Part shown: positions 7,379-14,252 of the stretch, piece after piece | How positions within the stretch are numbered: position 1 is the first letter of the stretch | Layout: every line of letters starts with the position of its first letter | Assembly: GCA_903821415.1 (NCBI GenBank) | Contig: CAIJLF010000137.1 | Coordinates: 1-16,150 of the forward strand | Length of the DNA stretch: 16,150 nucleotides | Reading direction: 5' to 3' | Source: an uncultured bacterium | GTDB lineage: Bacteria; Patescibacteriota; Minisyncoccia; Phycocordibacterales; UBA9973 | Notes under the pieces: generated by a model | Seen by the model: the letters and a program-made list of their open reading frames with translations, nothing else | Told to the model about the DNA's origin: nothing | Database searches by the model: none | Position numbers and translations under genes: made by a program

Positions 7379-8657
7379 TACTTTAATCAGTGAAATTAAA
7401 ACAACTATTAAAGATTTACTAGCGAGAAAAGGTAGATCATTTTTGACGATACTTGGTATCATCATTGGAGTAGCGGGAGTCATCATCATCATATCTCTAG
7501 GTGCCGGAGCACAGTCTCTAGTCTTGGGTCAGATAACTAAGCTAGGATCAAACTTAGTAGGAGTCCTACCAGGAAAGAGCAATGAGAATGGACCTCCTAC
7601 AGCTGTCTTCGGTGTTCAGATTAAAACTCTAAATCTAAATGATGTAGAAGCAATAAAGAATAAGGGTAATGTGCCAAATGCTGCAGAGGTTGCTTCATTT
7701 GTGAACGGCAATGTGACAGTCATCGCAGGTAAAGAGAGTGTAGATACCTCTTTCGTCGCTACTGACGGAAGCTACGTCAGAGTACAGAATACCGAAATGA
7801 TAAAAGGAACTTTTTTTACTGATGAAGAATCTAACGCAGGAGCAAATGTTATAGTACTTGGCTATGATGTTGCTACAAGTCTTTTTCCTAACGGAGGGGA
7901 GATAGGATCTGTAGTTAAAATAAAAATTCCTAATAATAATCCTACGGCTAATGATACTTCAAATAGTATTCCTTTTAGAGTTATAGGAGTTCAGAAGAAG
8001 TTGGGGACTGTCGCATTTCAGAATCAAGACGATCAGGTCTTCATACCTTTTTCTGTAGGACAACGCCAGATACTCGGTATAGACTACGTTCAGTTTATCC
8101 GTATAAAAATAGATAATTCATCAAATGTAAAAATAGCGATGGAAGATATAAAAAGAGTCTTGAGACAGCAGCATCGGATTCATACGGAGGATGTCGATGA
8201 CTTCTCTGTCCGAGACTTGGCTGACGCTATAAAACTTCTGACTGGTATTACAGATACACTGAGGATATTTCTTGGACTAATGGCTGGTATTTCACTCATT
8301 GTAGGGGGTATCGGTATTATGAATATAATGTTGGTGACAGTCTCAGAGAGAACTCGCGAGATAGGTCTACGTAAAGCGATAGGTGCAACGAGAAAAAATA
8401 TTCGCAATCAATTCTTACTAGAATCGATAGTGTTAACTTTCACTGGTGGTATACTTGGAATCTTCTTGGGTGTATTTGTATCTTACGTAGTAGCATTGGG
8501 AGCGCGTTTTGCGGGGTATGACTGGGCCTTTATTATTTCTCCATTCGCAGTTATTTTAGCGGTATCTGTATCTATCATGACTGGAATTATCTTTGGTCTT
8601 TATCCAGCATTAAAAGCCGCTAAATTAGATCCAATAGTAGCATTAAGATATGAATAA
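7365..8657 (+). CDS. MacB/FtsX-type ABC transporter permease (first)
   Basis: A 430-residue permease with the four-helix layout of the family: one N-terminal membrane helix (about 26-46), a large extracytoplasmic MacB-type core domain (about 50-295), then three helices (about 300-322, 353-380 and 390-412). The conserved stretch after helix 2 (GIGIMNIMLVTVSERTREIG, then LRKAIGATRKNI) is the coupling region of MacB/FtsX permeases. The tail FGLYPALKAAKLDPIVALRYE is also typical. Translation starts at one of two adjacent ATGs (7365 or 7368) inside the end of the ATPase gene, pointing to translational coupling. The protein has no ATPase domain, so the separate ATPase must serve it. It probably pairs with the next gene product as a heterodimer. 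Confidence 0.92.
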   Translation: MMKNNTLISEIKTTIKDLLARKGRSFLTILGIIIGVAGVIIIISLGAGAQSLVLGQITKLGSNLVGVLPGKSNENGPPTAVFGVQIKTLNLNDVEAIKNKGNVPNAAEVASFVNGNVTVIAGKESVDTSFVATDGSYVRVQNTEMIKGTFFTDEESNAGANVIVLGYDVATSLFPNGGEIGSVVKIKIPNNNPTANDTSNSIPFRVIGVQKKLGTVAFQNQDDQVFIPFSVGQRQILGIDYVQFIRIKIDNSSNVKIAMEDIKRVLRQQHRIHTEDVDDFSVRDLADAIKLLTGITDTLRIFLGLMAGISLIVGGIGIMNIMLVTVSERTREIGLRKAIGATRKNIRNQFLLESIVLTFTGGILGIFLGVFVSYVVALGARFAGYDWAFIISPFAVILAVSVSIMTGIIFGLYPALKAAKLDPIVALRYE

Positions 8658-9918
8658 AAATATTTACCTCAATCAAGCTATAAGAGGAATAAAGTCTAAT
8701 CCATCAAGGACTCTTTTGACTACGCTCGGTATCATGATAGGTATAGGTACTGTTATACTTGTCCTTTCTGCCGGAGAAGGATTTAAAAGTTATATTAATG
8801 CACAAGTAGAAGCGTACGGTACAAATACAGTCATAGTTCAGACTTCTATCCCTGCTTCTACAAAAGCAAGATCTTCATCAGGTGCTACTTCAAAGGAAGC
8901 AAAAAATTCTGCTTCTAATGCAGTCCCTATAACAACTCTTAAAATTCGTGACGTAGAAGACATTAAAAATATCCCAAATGTAAAGAATGCTTATGGCGCT
9001 TCTGTTGGCCAGCAAATAGTAACCTATAAAGGTATATCTAAAACTTCATTTATATTTGGAGCATCGGCAGCTCGGTTCGATATCGATAAAGGTGTTATAG
9101 CAAAAGGCAGAGGATATAACACGCAAGAAGATAAGTCTTTAGCTCAAGTCGCAGTACTCGGAAGTAAAATCGCTACGGATTTATTTGGAGATAGTGATCC
9201 TCTAGGAGAGCTGGTGAGAATAGGGAATAATAATTTTAAAATTATAGGAGTATATGAATCAAAAGGCGGCTTTGGTCCGATGAATGAAGATGAACAAGTA
9301 TTTATCCCAGTGACAACTTTGCAGAAAAAAATACAAGGTATAGATTACCTTATATACTCAGTTGTAGAACTCATAGATAACAATAAGGCCGATGCTACAT
9401 CCCTAGACATAGCTGATGTGTTGAGACACAACCATTATATAAATGATCCGGCTAAGGATGATTTTAAAGTTCAGACTCAAAAAGAAAGTTTGAGTACTTT
9501 TGATACGATATTAAAGGCAGTGACTTTTCTTCTTATTGCTATTGCTTCTATCTCGCTTATTGTAGGTGGTGTGGGGGTTATGAATATAATGTATGTAGTA
9601 GTAACAGAAAGAATAGGTGAAATAGGTCTAAAGAAAGCATTAGGGGCAAGAGCAAAAGATATACTTTATGAATTTTTAATAGAAGCCGTTCTCCTGACGA
9701 TAATAGGAGGAGTTATAGGTATTATCGGTGGATCATTCTTCTCGTTCCTCATCGCCAAGTATGCTCAGAGTACAGGCCTCGCTTGGAAATTTGTAGTACC
9801 ACTTTGGGGAGTTATAGTATCAGTATCAGTATCTATGATTATCGGGGTAGTCTTCGGAGTCTTTCCAGCTCAAAATGCAGCGAGATTAGATCCGATAGTA
9901 GCTCTAAATCGGGAATAA
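8650..9918 (+). CDS. MacB/FtsX-type ABC transporter permease (second)
   Basis: A 422-residue paralogue of the preceding permease with the same architecture: helix 1 at about 21-41, an outer core domain, three C-terminal helices, the motif GVGVMNIMYVVVTERIGEIG and the ending FPAQNAARLDPIVALNRE. It differs in a Ser/Ala/Lys-rich low-complexity segment (about residues 68-93, KARSSSGATSKEAKNSASNA) early in the outer domain. The start overlaps the end of the first permease by 8 bases. This is the last gene of the operon and a 19-bp hairpin follows. Two different permeases with one ATPase suggest a heteromeric complex with two copies of the ATPase; that stoichiometry is inferred from the family. Confidence 0.92.
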   Translation: MNKNIYLNQAIRGIKSNPSRTLLTTLGIMIGIGTVILVLSAGEGFKSYINAQVEAYGTNTVIVQTSIPASTKARSSSGATSKEAKNSASNAVPITTLKIRDVEDIKNIPNVKNAYGASVGQQIVTYKGISKTSFIFGASAARFDIDKGVIAKGRGYNTQEDKSLAQVAVLGSKIATDLFGDSDPLGELVRIGNNNFKIIGVYESKGGFGPMNEDEQVFIPVTTLQKKIQGIDYLIYSVVELIDNNKADATSLDIADVLRHNHYINDPAKDDFKVQTQKESLSTFDTILKAVTFLLIAIASISLIVGGVGVMNIMYVVVTERIGEIGLKKALGARAKDILYEFLIEAVLLTIIGGVIGIIGGSFFSFLIAKYAQSTGLAWKFVVPLWGVIVSVSVSMIIGVVFGVFPAQNAARLDPIVALNRE

Positions 9919-9953
9919 TTATTGATTAGTTTCTGGTATCTAGTGGCTAGGTT

Positions 9954-9994
9954 TTAGTAAAAATATGTTGGCTTTGCCAGCATATTTTTACTAA
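9954..9994. terminator. Long hairpin ending the exporter operon
   Basis: Arms 9954-9972 and 9976-9994 pair over 19 bp with one G-T wobble and a TTT loop. The A/T-rich outer part supplies T-runs on both strands, so it could work in either direction. It lies 35 bp after the last permease stop. Confidence 0.85.
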
Positions 9995-10066
9995 TCACTA
10001 TAGCTTAGCCCGCATATAACTCTATCCTGTCTAGAAACTATTCACTAGAAGCTAGAACCTAACTTA

Positions 10067-10075
10067 TGCTATAAT
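10067..10075 (+). promoter_or_regulatory. Extended -10 promoter placed for a leaderless transcript
   Basis: TGCTATAAT at 10067-10075 is a consensus extended -10. Six bases separate it from the ATG at 10082, so transcription would start at or within a base or two of the initiation codon. Confidence 0.75.
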
Positions 10076-10081
10076 GGCCCC

Positions 10082-10876
10082 ATGGAAACATTTTTAAATG
10101 ATAAGAAGATAAGCGTTTCAGTTTTTATATTATTAGTGGTTATTTCATTATTGACAGTTGCAAAGCTTGTAAACGAAGTTAAGGGTAGTTCGTATGTCGG
10201 ACGTGGTAAACAGCCAGTCAATACAATCTCAGTATCTGGCAAAGGAGAAGTGGTAGCTATCTCTGATATAGCAACCTTAAATATTAATTTAAATAAAGAA
10301 GGTAAGACAGCAAAAGAGGCTCAAGATCTCTTAAATGTTTCAATTACAAATACATTGAAATATTTGAAAGATAAAAAGATAGCAGACAAAGATATCAAGT
10401 CAGAATATGGAGGACTCAATCCAAAGTATTCTTATGAACCACAGCCAGCTTGCTATACTTATCCTTGTCCTACAAAGGATCCAGTAATTACAGGATACAC
10501 AGCAACACAGTCTATAGTCATCAAAGTCCGCGTTGTAGACTCTGCTAGTGAGATACGTACAGGACTTGCTACTATCGGTGTGACTGATATCAGTGGTCCT
10601 ACTTTTAGTATCGACAATGAGGATAAGATAAAGGTTGATGCCAGAGCCCTCGCTATAAAAGACGCAAGAGAAAAGGCTCAAGTGTTAGCAGATGAGCTCG
10701 GAGTAAAGCTAGGTAAGGTTGTCAGCTTCTCGGAGAATATAGGAGGAGGGTATCCTATCTATGCTGCTAAGGCTATGATGGCAGATAGCGCACCTAGTGC
10801 TCAGACTGCGCCTGTATTACCTAAAGGGGAGAATAAGGTAGCTTCAGATGTCTCTATTACTTACGAGATAAAATAA
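10082..10876 (+). CDS. Membrane-anchored SIMPL-domain (DUF541) protein
   Basis: A 264-residue protein. A short N-terminus and one membrane helix (about 10-28) lead to a SIMPL/DUF541 domain (about 48-264). Family features are the opening TISVSGKGEVVAISDIATLN, the central GYTATQSIVIKV, the helical DARALAIKDAREKAQVLADELGV stretch and the final strand SDVSITYEIK. SIMPL proteins are envelope or secreted proteins, some of which form large oligomers; the biochemical role is mostly unsettled. A Cys pair (ACYTYPC) lies in a loop of the outer domain. The gene is monocistronic, with an extended -10 directly before the ATG and a GC-rich terminator after the stop. The ATG at 10082 fits both the membrane helix and the promoter position. 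Confidence 0.88.
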   Translation: METFLNDKKISVSVFILLVVISLLTVAKLVNEVKGSSYVGRGKQPVNTISVSGKGEVVAISDIATLNINLNKEGKTAKEAQDLLNVSITNTLKYLKDKKIADKDIKSEYGGLNPKYSYEPQPACYTYPCPTKDPVITGYTATQSIVIKVRVVDSASEIRTGLATIGVTDISGPTFSIDNEDKIKVDARALAIKDAREKAQVLADELGVKLGKVVSFSENIGGGYPIYAAKAMMADSAPSAQTAPVLPKGENKVASDVSITYEIK

Positions 10877-10889
10877 GTTTAAAAAAAGT

Positions 10890-10922
10890 AAATGCCCCGC
10901 AGGCTACGCCTGCGGGGCATTT
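10890..10922. terminator. GC-rich terminator after the SIMPL gene
   Basis: A perfect 15-bp stem (10890-10904 with 10908-10922), loop TAC, containing the GCCCCGC/GCGGGGC core shared with the hairpins at 12581 and 14217. A-run before and T-rich end after. Confidence 0.9.
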
Positions 10923-10931
10923 ATCTATTAT

Positions 10932-10961
10932 TTGACTTTATCTCCTGTCTAGTGGTACTAT
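10932..10961 (+). promoter_or_regulatory. Probable secE-nusG promoter
   Basis: TTGACT (10932-10937), an 18-bp spacer and TACTAT (10956-10961) with TG at 10953-10954. The -10 is weaker than elsewhere. The start would be near 10968, giving a leader of about 120 nt. Confidence 0.5.
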
Positions 10962-10968
10962 ACAAATA

Positions 10969-11055
10969 AGCCCTCCGGGGTGGTTTTTAATAAGACTGAA
11001 ACATTCGTAATTACGAATGTTCGTCCGAACTTTTGTACACAAAAGTTTTAGGAGA
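10969..11055 (+). promoter_or_regulatory. Structured secE-nusG leader with overlapping dyads
   Basis: From left to right: a small GC-rich hairpin followed by GGTTTTT (about 10970-10987); a perfect 22-bp palindrome (11000-11021); a 5-bp dyad GTTCG/CGAAC (11019-11030); and a 9-bp-arm hairpin (11028-11036 with 11039-11047). The middle dyad shares bases with both neighbours, so it cannot form together with them. An AGGAG at 11051-11055 is about 35 bp from the secE ATG, too far to serve it. Confidence 0.5.
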
Positions 11056-11089
11056 AACATTATTAATACTTATTTAAGTTAACAAATAT

Positions 11090-11281
11090 ATGATAAAAAC
11101 AATCACTGAATTCTTCAAAGAGGTAATGGCCGAAGCAAAACACATCACCTGGCCTTCTCGTAGACAAACCTTATTCGCCACTATCGCCGTCTTGGCTATT
11201 TCTGTATTTGTTGCTTACTACTTAGGATTACTCGACTTTTTGTTCAGCAACGGTTTAGAAAAATTATTACTATTAAAATAA
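11090..11281 (+). CDS. secE: Preprotein translocase subunit SecE
   Basis: A 63-residue single-helix SecE, the small subunit that clamps SecY in the general secretion channel. The amphipathic cytoplasmic helix contains FFKEVMAEAKHITWPSRRQT, whose ITWPSR matches the family hallmark (VTWP.R). It is followed by one membrane helix (about 28-50). The length suits the short Gram-positive/CPR form rather than the three-helix enterobacterial form. The position directly before nusG is the classical arrangement. The stop is 49 bp from the nusG start with no terminator between, so the two are probably co-transcribed. Confidence 0.93.
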   Translation: MIKTITEFFKEVMAEAKHITWPSRRQTLFATIAVLAISVFVAYYLGLLDFLFSNGLEKLLLLK

Positions 11282-11330
11282 CTTCGAGTATCTTTAGTAA
11301 CTATCTCTAGTTACTGATACTAATTTATAT

Positions 11331-11885
11331 ATGGCAAAACAAGAATTAAGAGGTGAGAGGAATTGGTATGCAATACACACTTATGCAGGTTATGAAAATG
11401 CAGTTATGCGTAATCTAAAACAGCGTATAGATAGTCTTGGAGTAAATGACAAGATATTTAGTGTTGTTGTTCCTACAGAAAAGAAAATTAAAATAAAGGC
11501 AGGGAAGAGAGTGGAGACAGAAGAGAAAGTCTATCCAGGTTATGTACTCGTAGACATGATAGTAGACGACAACTCTTGGTATGTAGTCCGCAATACTCCT
11601 CGTGTCACTGGGTTCGTCGGTGCAGGAGTCAATCCTGTTCCTTTGAATAAGAAAGAAGTAGATGACCTCTTTGGACGTATGGATAAGAACCACGGTACCT
11701 CTGCAAAGCATCAGATGGATGTAGAAGTAGGTGAGATAGTCCGTATAGCAGATGGACCATTCAAAGAATTGGAAGGCAAAGTTAGCGACGTTGATAATGA
11801 AAGAGGAAAAGTTAAAGTACTTGTTTCAATGTTTGGTCGCGAGACTCCAGTTGAGCTAGACTTCCTACAAATCAAAAAGATATAG
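11331..11885 (+). CDS. nusG: Transcription termination/antitermination factor NusG
   Basis: A full-length 184-residue NusG. The NGN domain (about 11-117) begins [15 protein letters not shown] and contains [13 protein letters not shown] and RVTGFVG, which contact RNA polymerase. The KOW domain (about 132-184) contains [19 protein letters not shown] and [18 protein letters not shown], the surface that meets Rho or ribosomal protein uS10. NusG increases elongation processivity and couples transcription to translation. It follows secE as usual, but two strong hairpins and a new promoter separate it from rplK, so the classical secE-nusG-rplK readthrough is probably interrupted here. Confidence 0.96.
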   Translation: MAKQELRGERNWYAIHTYAGYENAVMRNLKQRIDSLGVNDKIFSVVVPTEKKIKIKAGKRVETEEKVYPGYVLVDMIVDDNSWYVVRNTPRVTGFVGAGVNPVPLNKKEVDDLFGRMDKNHGTSAKHQMDVEVGEIVRIADGPFKELEGKVSDVDNERGKVKVLVSMFGRETPVELDFLQIKKI

Positions 11886-11924
11886 AAATATAAGTATATA
11901 AAAGCTTACTAAAAAATATATGAA

Positions 11925-11958
11925 AAATAAAAAGCACCAGAAATGGTGTTTTTTATTT
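11925..11958 (+). terminator. Rho-independent terminator after nusG
   Basis: A 15-bp stem (11925-11939 with 11944-11958) with a GAAA loop, a CACCA/TGGTG core and an A-tract/T-tract base. Confidence 0.9.
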
Positions 11959-12017
11959 CCCCCATTCCTTTCCCCCATTCCCGACATGGGGGATTCCCCC
12001 ACGTCGGGAAGGGGGAA
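11957..12017. repeat. C-rich direct repeat and nested hairpin between nusG and rplK
   Basis: The 12-mer TTCCCCCATTCC occurs at 11957-11968 and 11970-11981. The second copy opens an inverted repeat (11970-11985 with 12003-12017, one bulged A at 11977). Its loop is itself a hairpin (11987-11992 with 11996-12001, loop ATT). The whole can fold into one rod of about 21 bp. Confidence 0.8.
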
Positions 12018-12037
12018 TTAGGAAGAAAAATTCGAGT

Positions 12038-12066
12038 TTGATTTATGTGGTAGTATATGTTATATT
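12038..12066 (+). promoter_or_regulatory. Promoter of rplK
   Basis: TTGATT (12038-12043), a 17-bp spacer and TATATT (12061-12066) with an extended -10 TG at 12058-12059. The leader is about 70 nt before the ATG at 12142. Confidence 0.75.
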
Positions 12067-12098
12067 AATCCTGTTACGCTAGCTTCAAGATTATCAAG

Positions 12099-12138
12099 TA
12101 TTCACTAGAAACTAATCACTAGTTACTAGAAACTAATT
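12099..12138 (+). repeat. CTAG-rich degenerate spacer repeat before rplK
   Basis: The decamer CTAGAAACTA occurs at 12105-12114 and 12126-12135, and also at 10031-10040 before the SIMPL gene. TATTCACTAGAA occurs at both 12099-12110 and 10039-10050. A variant (CTAGTTACTGATACTAATT, 11307-11325) lies directly before nusG, matching 12119-12138 here with small changes. Confidence 0.6.
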
Positions 12139-12141
12139 AAA

Positions 12142-12567
12142 ATGGCAAAGAAAATTACAAAAAAAGTTAAGTTACAAATACCAGCAGCAAAGGCAACTCC
12201 AGCGCCTCCACTTGGACCCGCATTGGGACAGGCCGGAGTAAACATCGCAGAATTCTGTCAGAAGTTCAACGCTATGACAGCCAAGGATGCAGGAGATATC
12301 GTAGGAGTAGTCATCACAGTTTACGAAGATAGAACTTATGATATAAAGGTAAAGACTCCTCCAGTATCAGGTCTTCTTTTCAAAGCAGCAGGGATAGAGG
12401 GTGGTTCAGGCAAGCCAAACGTAAGTAAGGCAGGATCTGTAACTAAAGCTCAAATCCGTGCAATAGCCGAGAGAAAGATGCCCGACTTAAATGCAAAGAA
12501 CATAGAAGGAGCAATGAAAATAATAGAAGGAAGTGCTCGTTCAGCAGGTATCAGTATCGTAGGTTAA
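12142..12567 (+). CDS. rplK: 50S ribosomal protein L11 (uL11)
   Basis: A complete 141-residue uL11. The N-terminal domain has the family start [20 protein letters not shown] followed by ALGQAGVNI and FC..FN. The C-terminal rRNA-binding domain has the family's KTPPVS, GS.KP....G, and AIAE.KMPDLNA motifs, ending in a helix with EGSARSAGI. It binds the GTPase-associated centre of 23S rRNA and takes part in factor-dependent GTP hydrolysis. In most bacteria rplA follows immediately; here a terminator and an unrelated gene follow instead. The gene has its own extended -10 promoter. The ATG is preceded by AATTAAA and lacks a Shine-Dalgarno. Confidence 0.97.
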   Translation: MAKKITKKVKLQIPAAKATPAPPLGPALGQAGVNIAEFCQKFNAMTAKDAGDIVGVVITVYEDRTYDIKVKTPPVSGLLFKAAGIEGGSGKPNVSKAGSVTKAQIRAIAERKMPDLNAKNIEGAMKIIEGSARSAGISIVG

Positions 12568-12580
12568 TATAAAAGAAAAT

Positions 12581-12610
12581 AAAAGCCCCGCGGTTTACCG
12601 CGGGGCTTTT
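12581..12610. terminator. GC-rich terminator after rplK
   Basis: A perfect 14-bp dyad (12581-12594 with 12597-12610) with AAAA/TTTT ends and a GCCCCGCGG core like that at 14217. Confidence 0.92.
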
Positions 12611-12670
12611 ATAATGTCAAAATATTAAAAAAGAAACCCTAAAATAGGGGATTACTGTAAATCTATAACA

Positions 12671-12699
12671 TTGACATAGCTATCTTTTTATGATATAAA
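12671..12699 (+). promoter_or_regulatory. Near-consensus promoter of the 434-aa gene
   Basis: TTGACA (12671-12676), a 17-bp spacer and TATAAA (12694-12699) with an extended -10 TG at 12691-12692. This is the best promoter match in the window. The transcript would have a leader of about 115 nt (roughly 12706-12821) containing a weak CCTTAT/ATAAGG dyad. Confidence 0.8.
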
Positions 12700-12821
12700 A
12701 ACATGAAATATATAGTCGAAACTTGTTTCAAGGAAATAAAGTTTTGGAGGCGTCCTTATCGTCTCTGGTCAAAATAAGGGAGTGTTATTTAAAAAAATAA
12801 TTAATTAAATTAAATCTGATT

Positions 12822-14126
12822 ATGGCAAAAAACAATGGAGACCATAGAGCCAAAAAAGGCAATGGTCTAAGTAGGCCCGAACAGGTAACTATAGGTGAAA
12901 ATCTAATGGCACTGATTCGGAAAGAAGTGTCTAAGACATACAGGTGCAAATACCAAGGTCCAGGTAATGGATCAGTTGCACTTATGGTTATCTCTTGCGA
13001 CAGTAGGTCGTTTAAGAGTAGCCTTGTTTCTTACATTAAGAAAAGCTTCAATTTTGATGCTTCAGAAGAGGCTATTATCAATCATGGGGATATAAGTAAA
13101 ACAATTCTTATAAACCTAAGTGAGTTACCTATGGTATATATAACTGCTATAGAAACCAAGTGTAAGCTTGTGTTTCCTAATGGTTACAAAAAAATTAGGC
13201 ATATAAAAGATGCCGAAATAAAAGCCGAAATAGCAAAAGACGCAGAGGTTTCTAAGAAACCAGAAAGGGTAGTCAGTAAGACCATTGGAGTTTCAAAATT
13301 TCTGGCTTCAGTATTAATCCATGAGGTGGGGATAAAGGACCCTGAAAAAGATCTTAGTAAATACCATTTGCAAGACTTTTGCTCTAATGATAAAAAGATG
13401 GTTGATGATTACAATGTCATCAATTGTTACGATGTTGAAACTGCTGAAAAAATTGAAAAGGCCATTAATTGGTTCTACAAGAATAACGAAGCCTTATTGG
13501 TTGATACAACCGTAATGTTCAAGATTCCGGCTGAATCAGTTGAAAAGAAGCAAAGCAATATTAGTTTTTGCTTTCCTCCGAATGCAAATTCGGGTGTAGG
13601 AGAGATAAATAGAAGACTCGAAAGGGTTTGTAAGGGATCTTCTCCTACTGTTATCAAAGTTGAAGATTCATATGTCGCTACGTATCACAAAAAGACTATG
13701 GCAGCGAAGATTGTTCCTCTTCTTAAGGGTATGGGATGGGAAGTTTCTAATATAGTAGAAGAAATAATTATTTTTGTAGATTCTTCTGATAAAAAGGTTA
13801 TTTCAGCTCCGGTTGTGGACTCTTTTGCTGTTTCTAATTCTAGAGAGGAAGTCATTCTTAAGGAAGAAGAAGAAATTCTTACTCCGATAATTACATCCCT
13901 TGAGAAAAAGGAAGAGGAAATAAGTCATTCTAACTCTTTTTACTTTCTAGTGGATAACAAAGAAGACGCAAGGAATAAGCTTCACGACTTGTTCATAAAT
14001 GATAAATTATTCTCTAAGCTCTCAATCGAGACGCAAAAGAAAATTATTCATGAGTTCAGAGATGAATTCATCAGTGAACACACTGAGGACTATGCCCTGG
14101 GACTTCTCATGTACCTGGAAAAGTAA
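12822..14126 (+). CDS. Unrecognised 434-residue protein
   Basis: I do not recognise this family. The protein is soluble-looking, with no signal peptide or membrane helix. It has a basic, Asn/Gly-rich N-terminus (about 1-22) and a mixed alpha/beta region (about 30-115). A Lys/Glu-rich charged stretch (about 118-150) leads to a helical middle (about 150-235). A second alpha/beta region (about 240-325) contains FCFPPNANSGVGEINRRLER and ends EIIIFVDSS. An acidic linker (about 345-375) and a helical C-terminus complete it. No nucleotide-binding, protease or DNA-binding motif stands out. Of 13 Arg codons, 7 are AGG, 5 AGA and 1 CGG, with no CGT/CGC, unlike the neighbouring exporter genes. The gene stands alone between its own strong promoter and a terminator, between rplK and the convergent efp. 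It may be transferred or lineage-specific. Confidence 0.85.
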   Translation: MAKNNGDHRAKKGNGLSRPEQVTIGENLMALIRKEVSKTYRCKYQGPGNGSVALMVISCDSRSFKSSLVSYIKKSFNFDASEEAIINHGDISKTILINLSELPMVYITAIETKCKLVFPNGYKKIRHIKDAEIKAEIAKDAEVSKKPERVVSKTIGVSKFLASVLIHEVGIKDPEKDLSKYHLQDFCSNDKKMVDDYNVINCYDVETAEKIEKAINWFYKNNEALLVDTTVMFKIPAESVEKKQSNISFCFPPNANSGVGEINRRLERVCKGSSPTVIKVEDSYVATYHKKTMAAKIVPLLKGMGWEVSNIVEEIIIFVDSSDKKVISAPVVDSFAVSNSREEVILKEEEEILTPIITSLEKKEEEISHSNSFYFLVDNKEDARNKLHDLFINDKLFSKLSIETQKKIIHEFRDEFISEHTEDYALGLLMYLEK

Positions 14127-14159
14127 TTTAATTTAATTGATATAATATAAACCAAATAA

Positions 14160-14195
14160 AAAAGACTGCAGACCTAAAGGACCCTGCAGCTTTTT
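14160..14195 (+). terminator. Terminator after the 434-aa gene
   Basis: CTGCAG arms (14166-14171 with 14184-14189) extend through one mismatch into an A/T base, with a small inner CC/GG pair, then a T-run. The stem is imperfect but the T-run is good. Confidence 0.75.
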
Positions 14196-14216
14196 CATTT
14201 CTAGAGTAGATAAATC

Positions 14217-14246
14217 AAATGCCCCGCGGATTACCGCGGGGCATTT
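14217..14246. terminator. Bidirectional terminator between convergent units
   Basis: A perfect 13-bp stem (14217-14229 with 14234-14246), loop ATTA, lying 7 bp from the efp stop. It shares its GCCCCGCGG core with the hairpin after rplK and can serve both the plus-strand gene and efp. Confidence 0.88.
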
Positions 14247-14252
14247 ATCATT

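Noticed and set aside
10923..11089. A tRNA gene before secE (tRNA-Trp is common there)
   Set aside because: No T-loop GTTCRANYC in place, no acceptor stem and no cloverleaf; the dyads have a different layout.
12630..12652. CCCTA/TAGGG hairpin as a minus-strand terminator
   Set aside because: The stem is only 5 bp and no minus-strand gene lies upstream of it to terminate.
12703..12777. A 24-codon ORF in the leader of the 434-aa gene
   Set aside because: Its ATG lies only 3 nt after the -10 hexamer, before the likely transcription start, and it has no ribosome-binding site.
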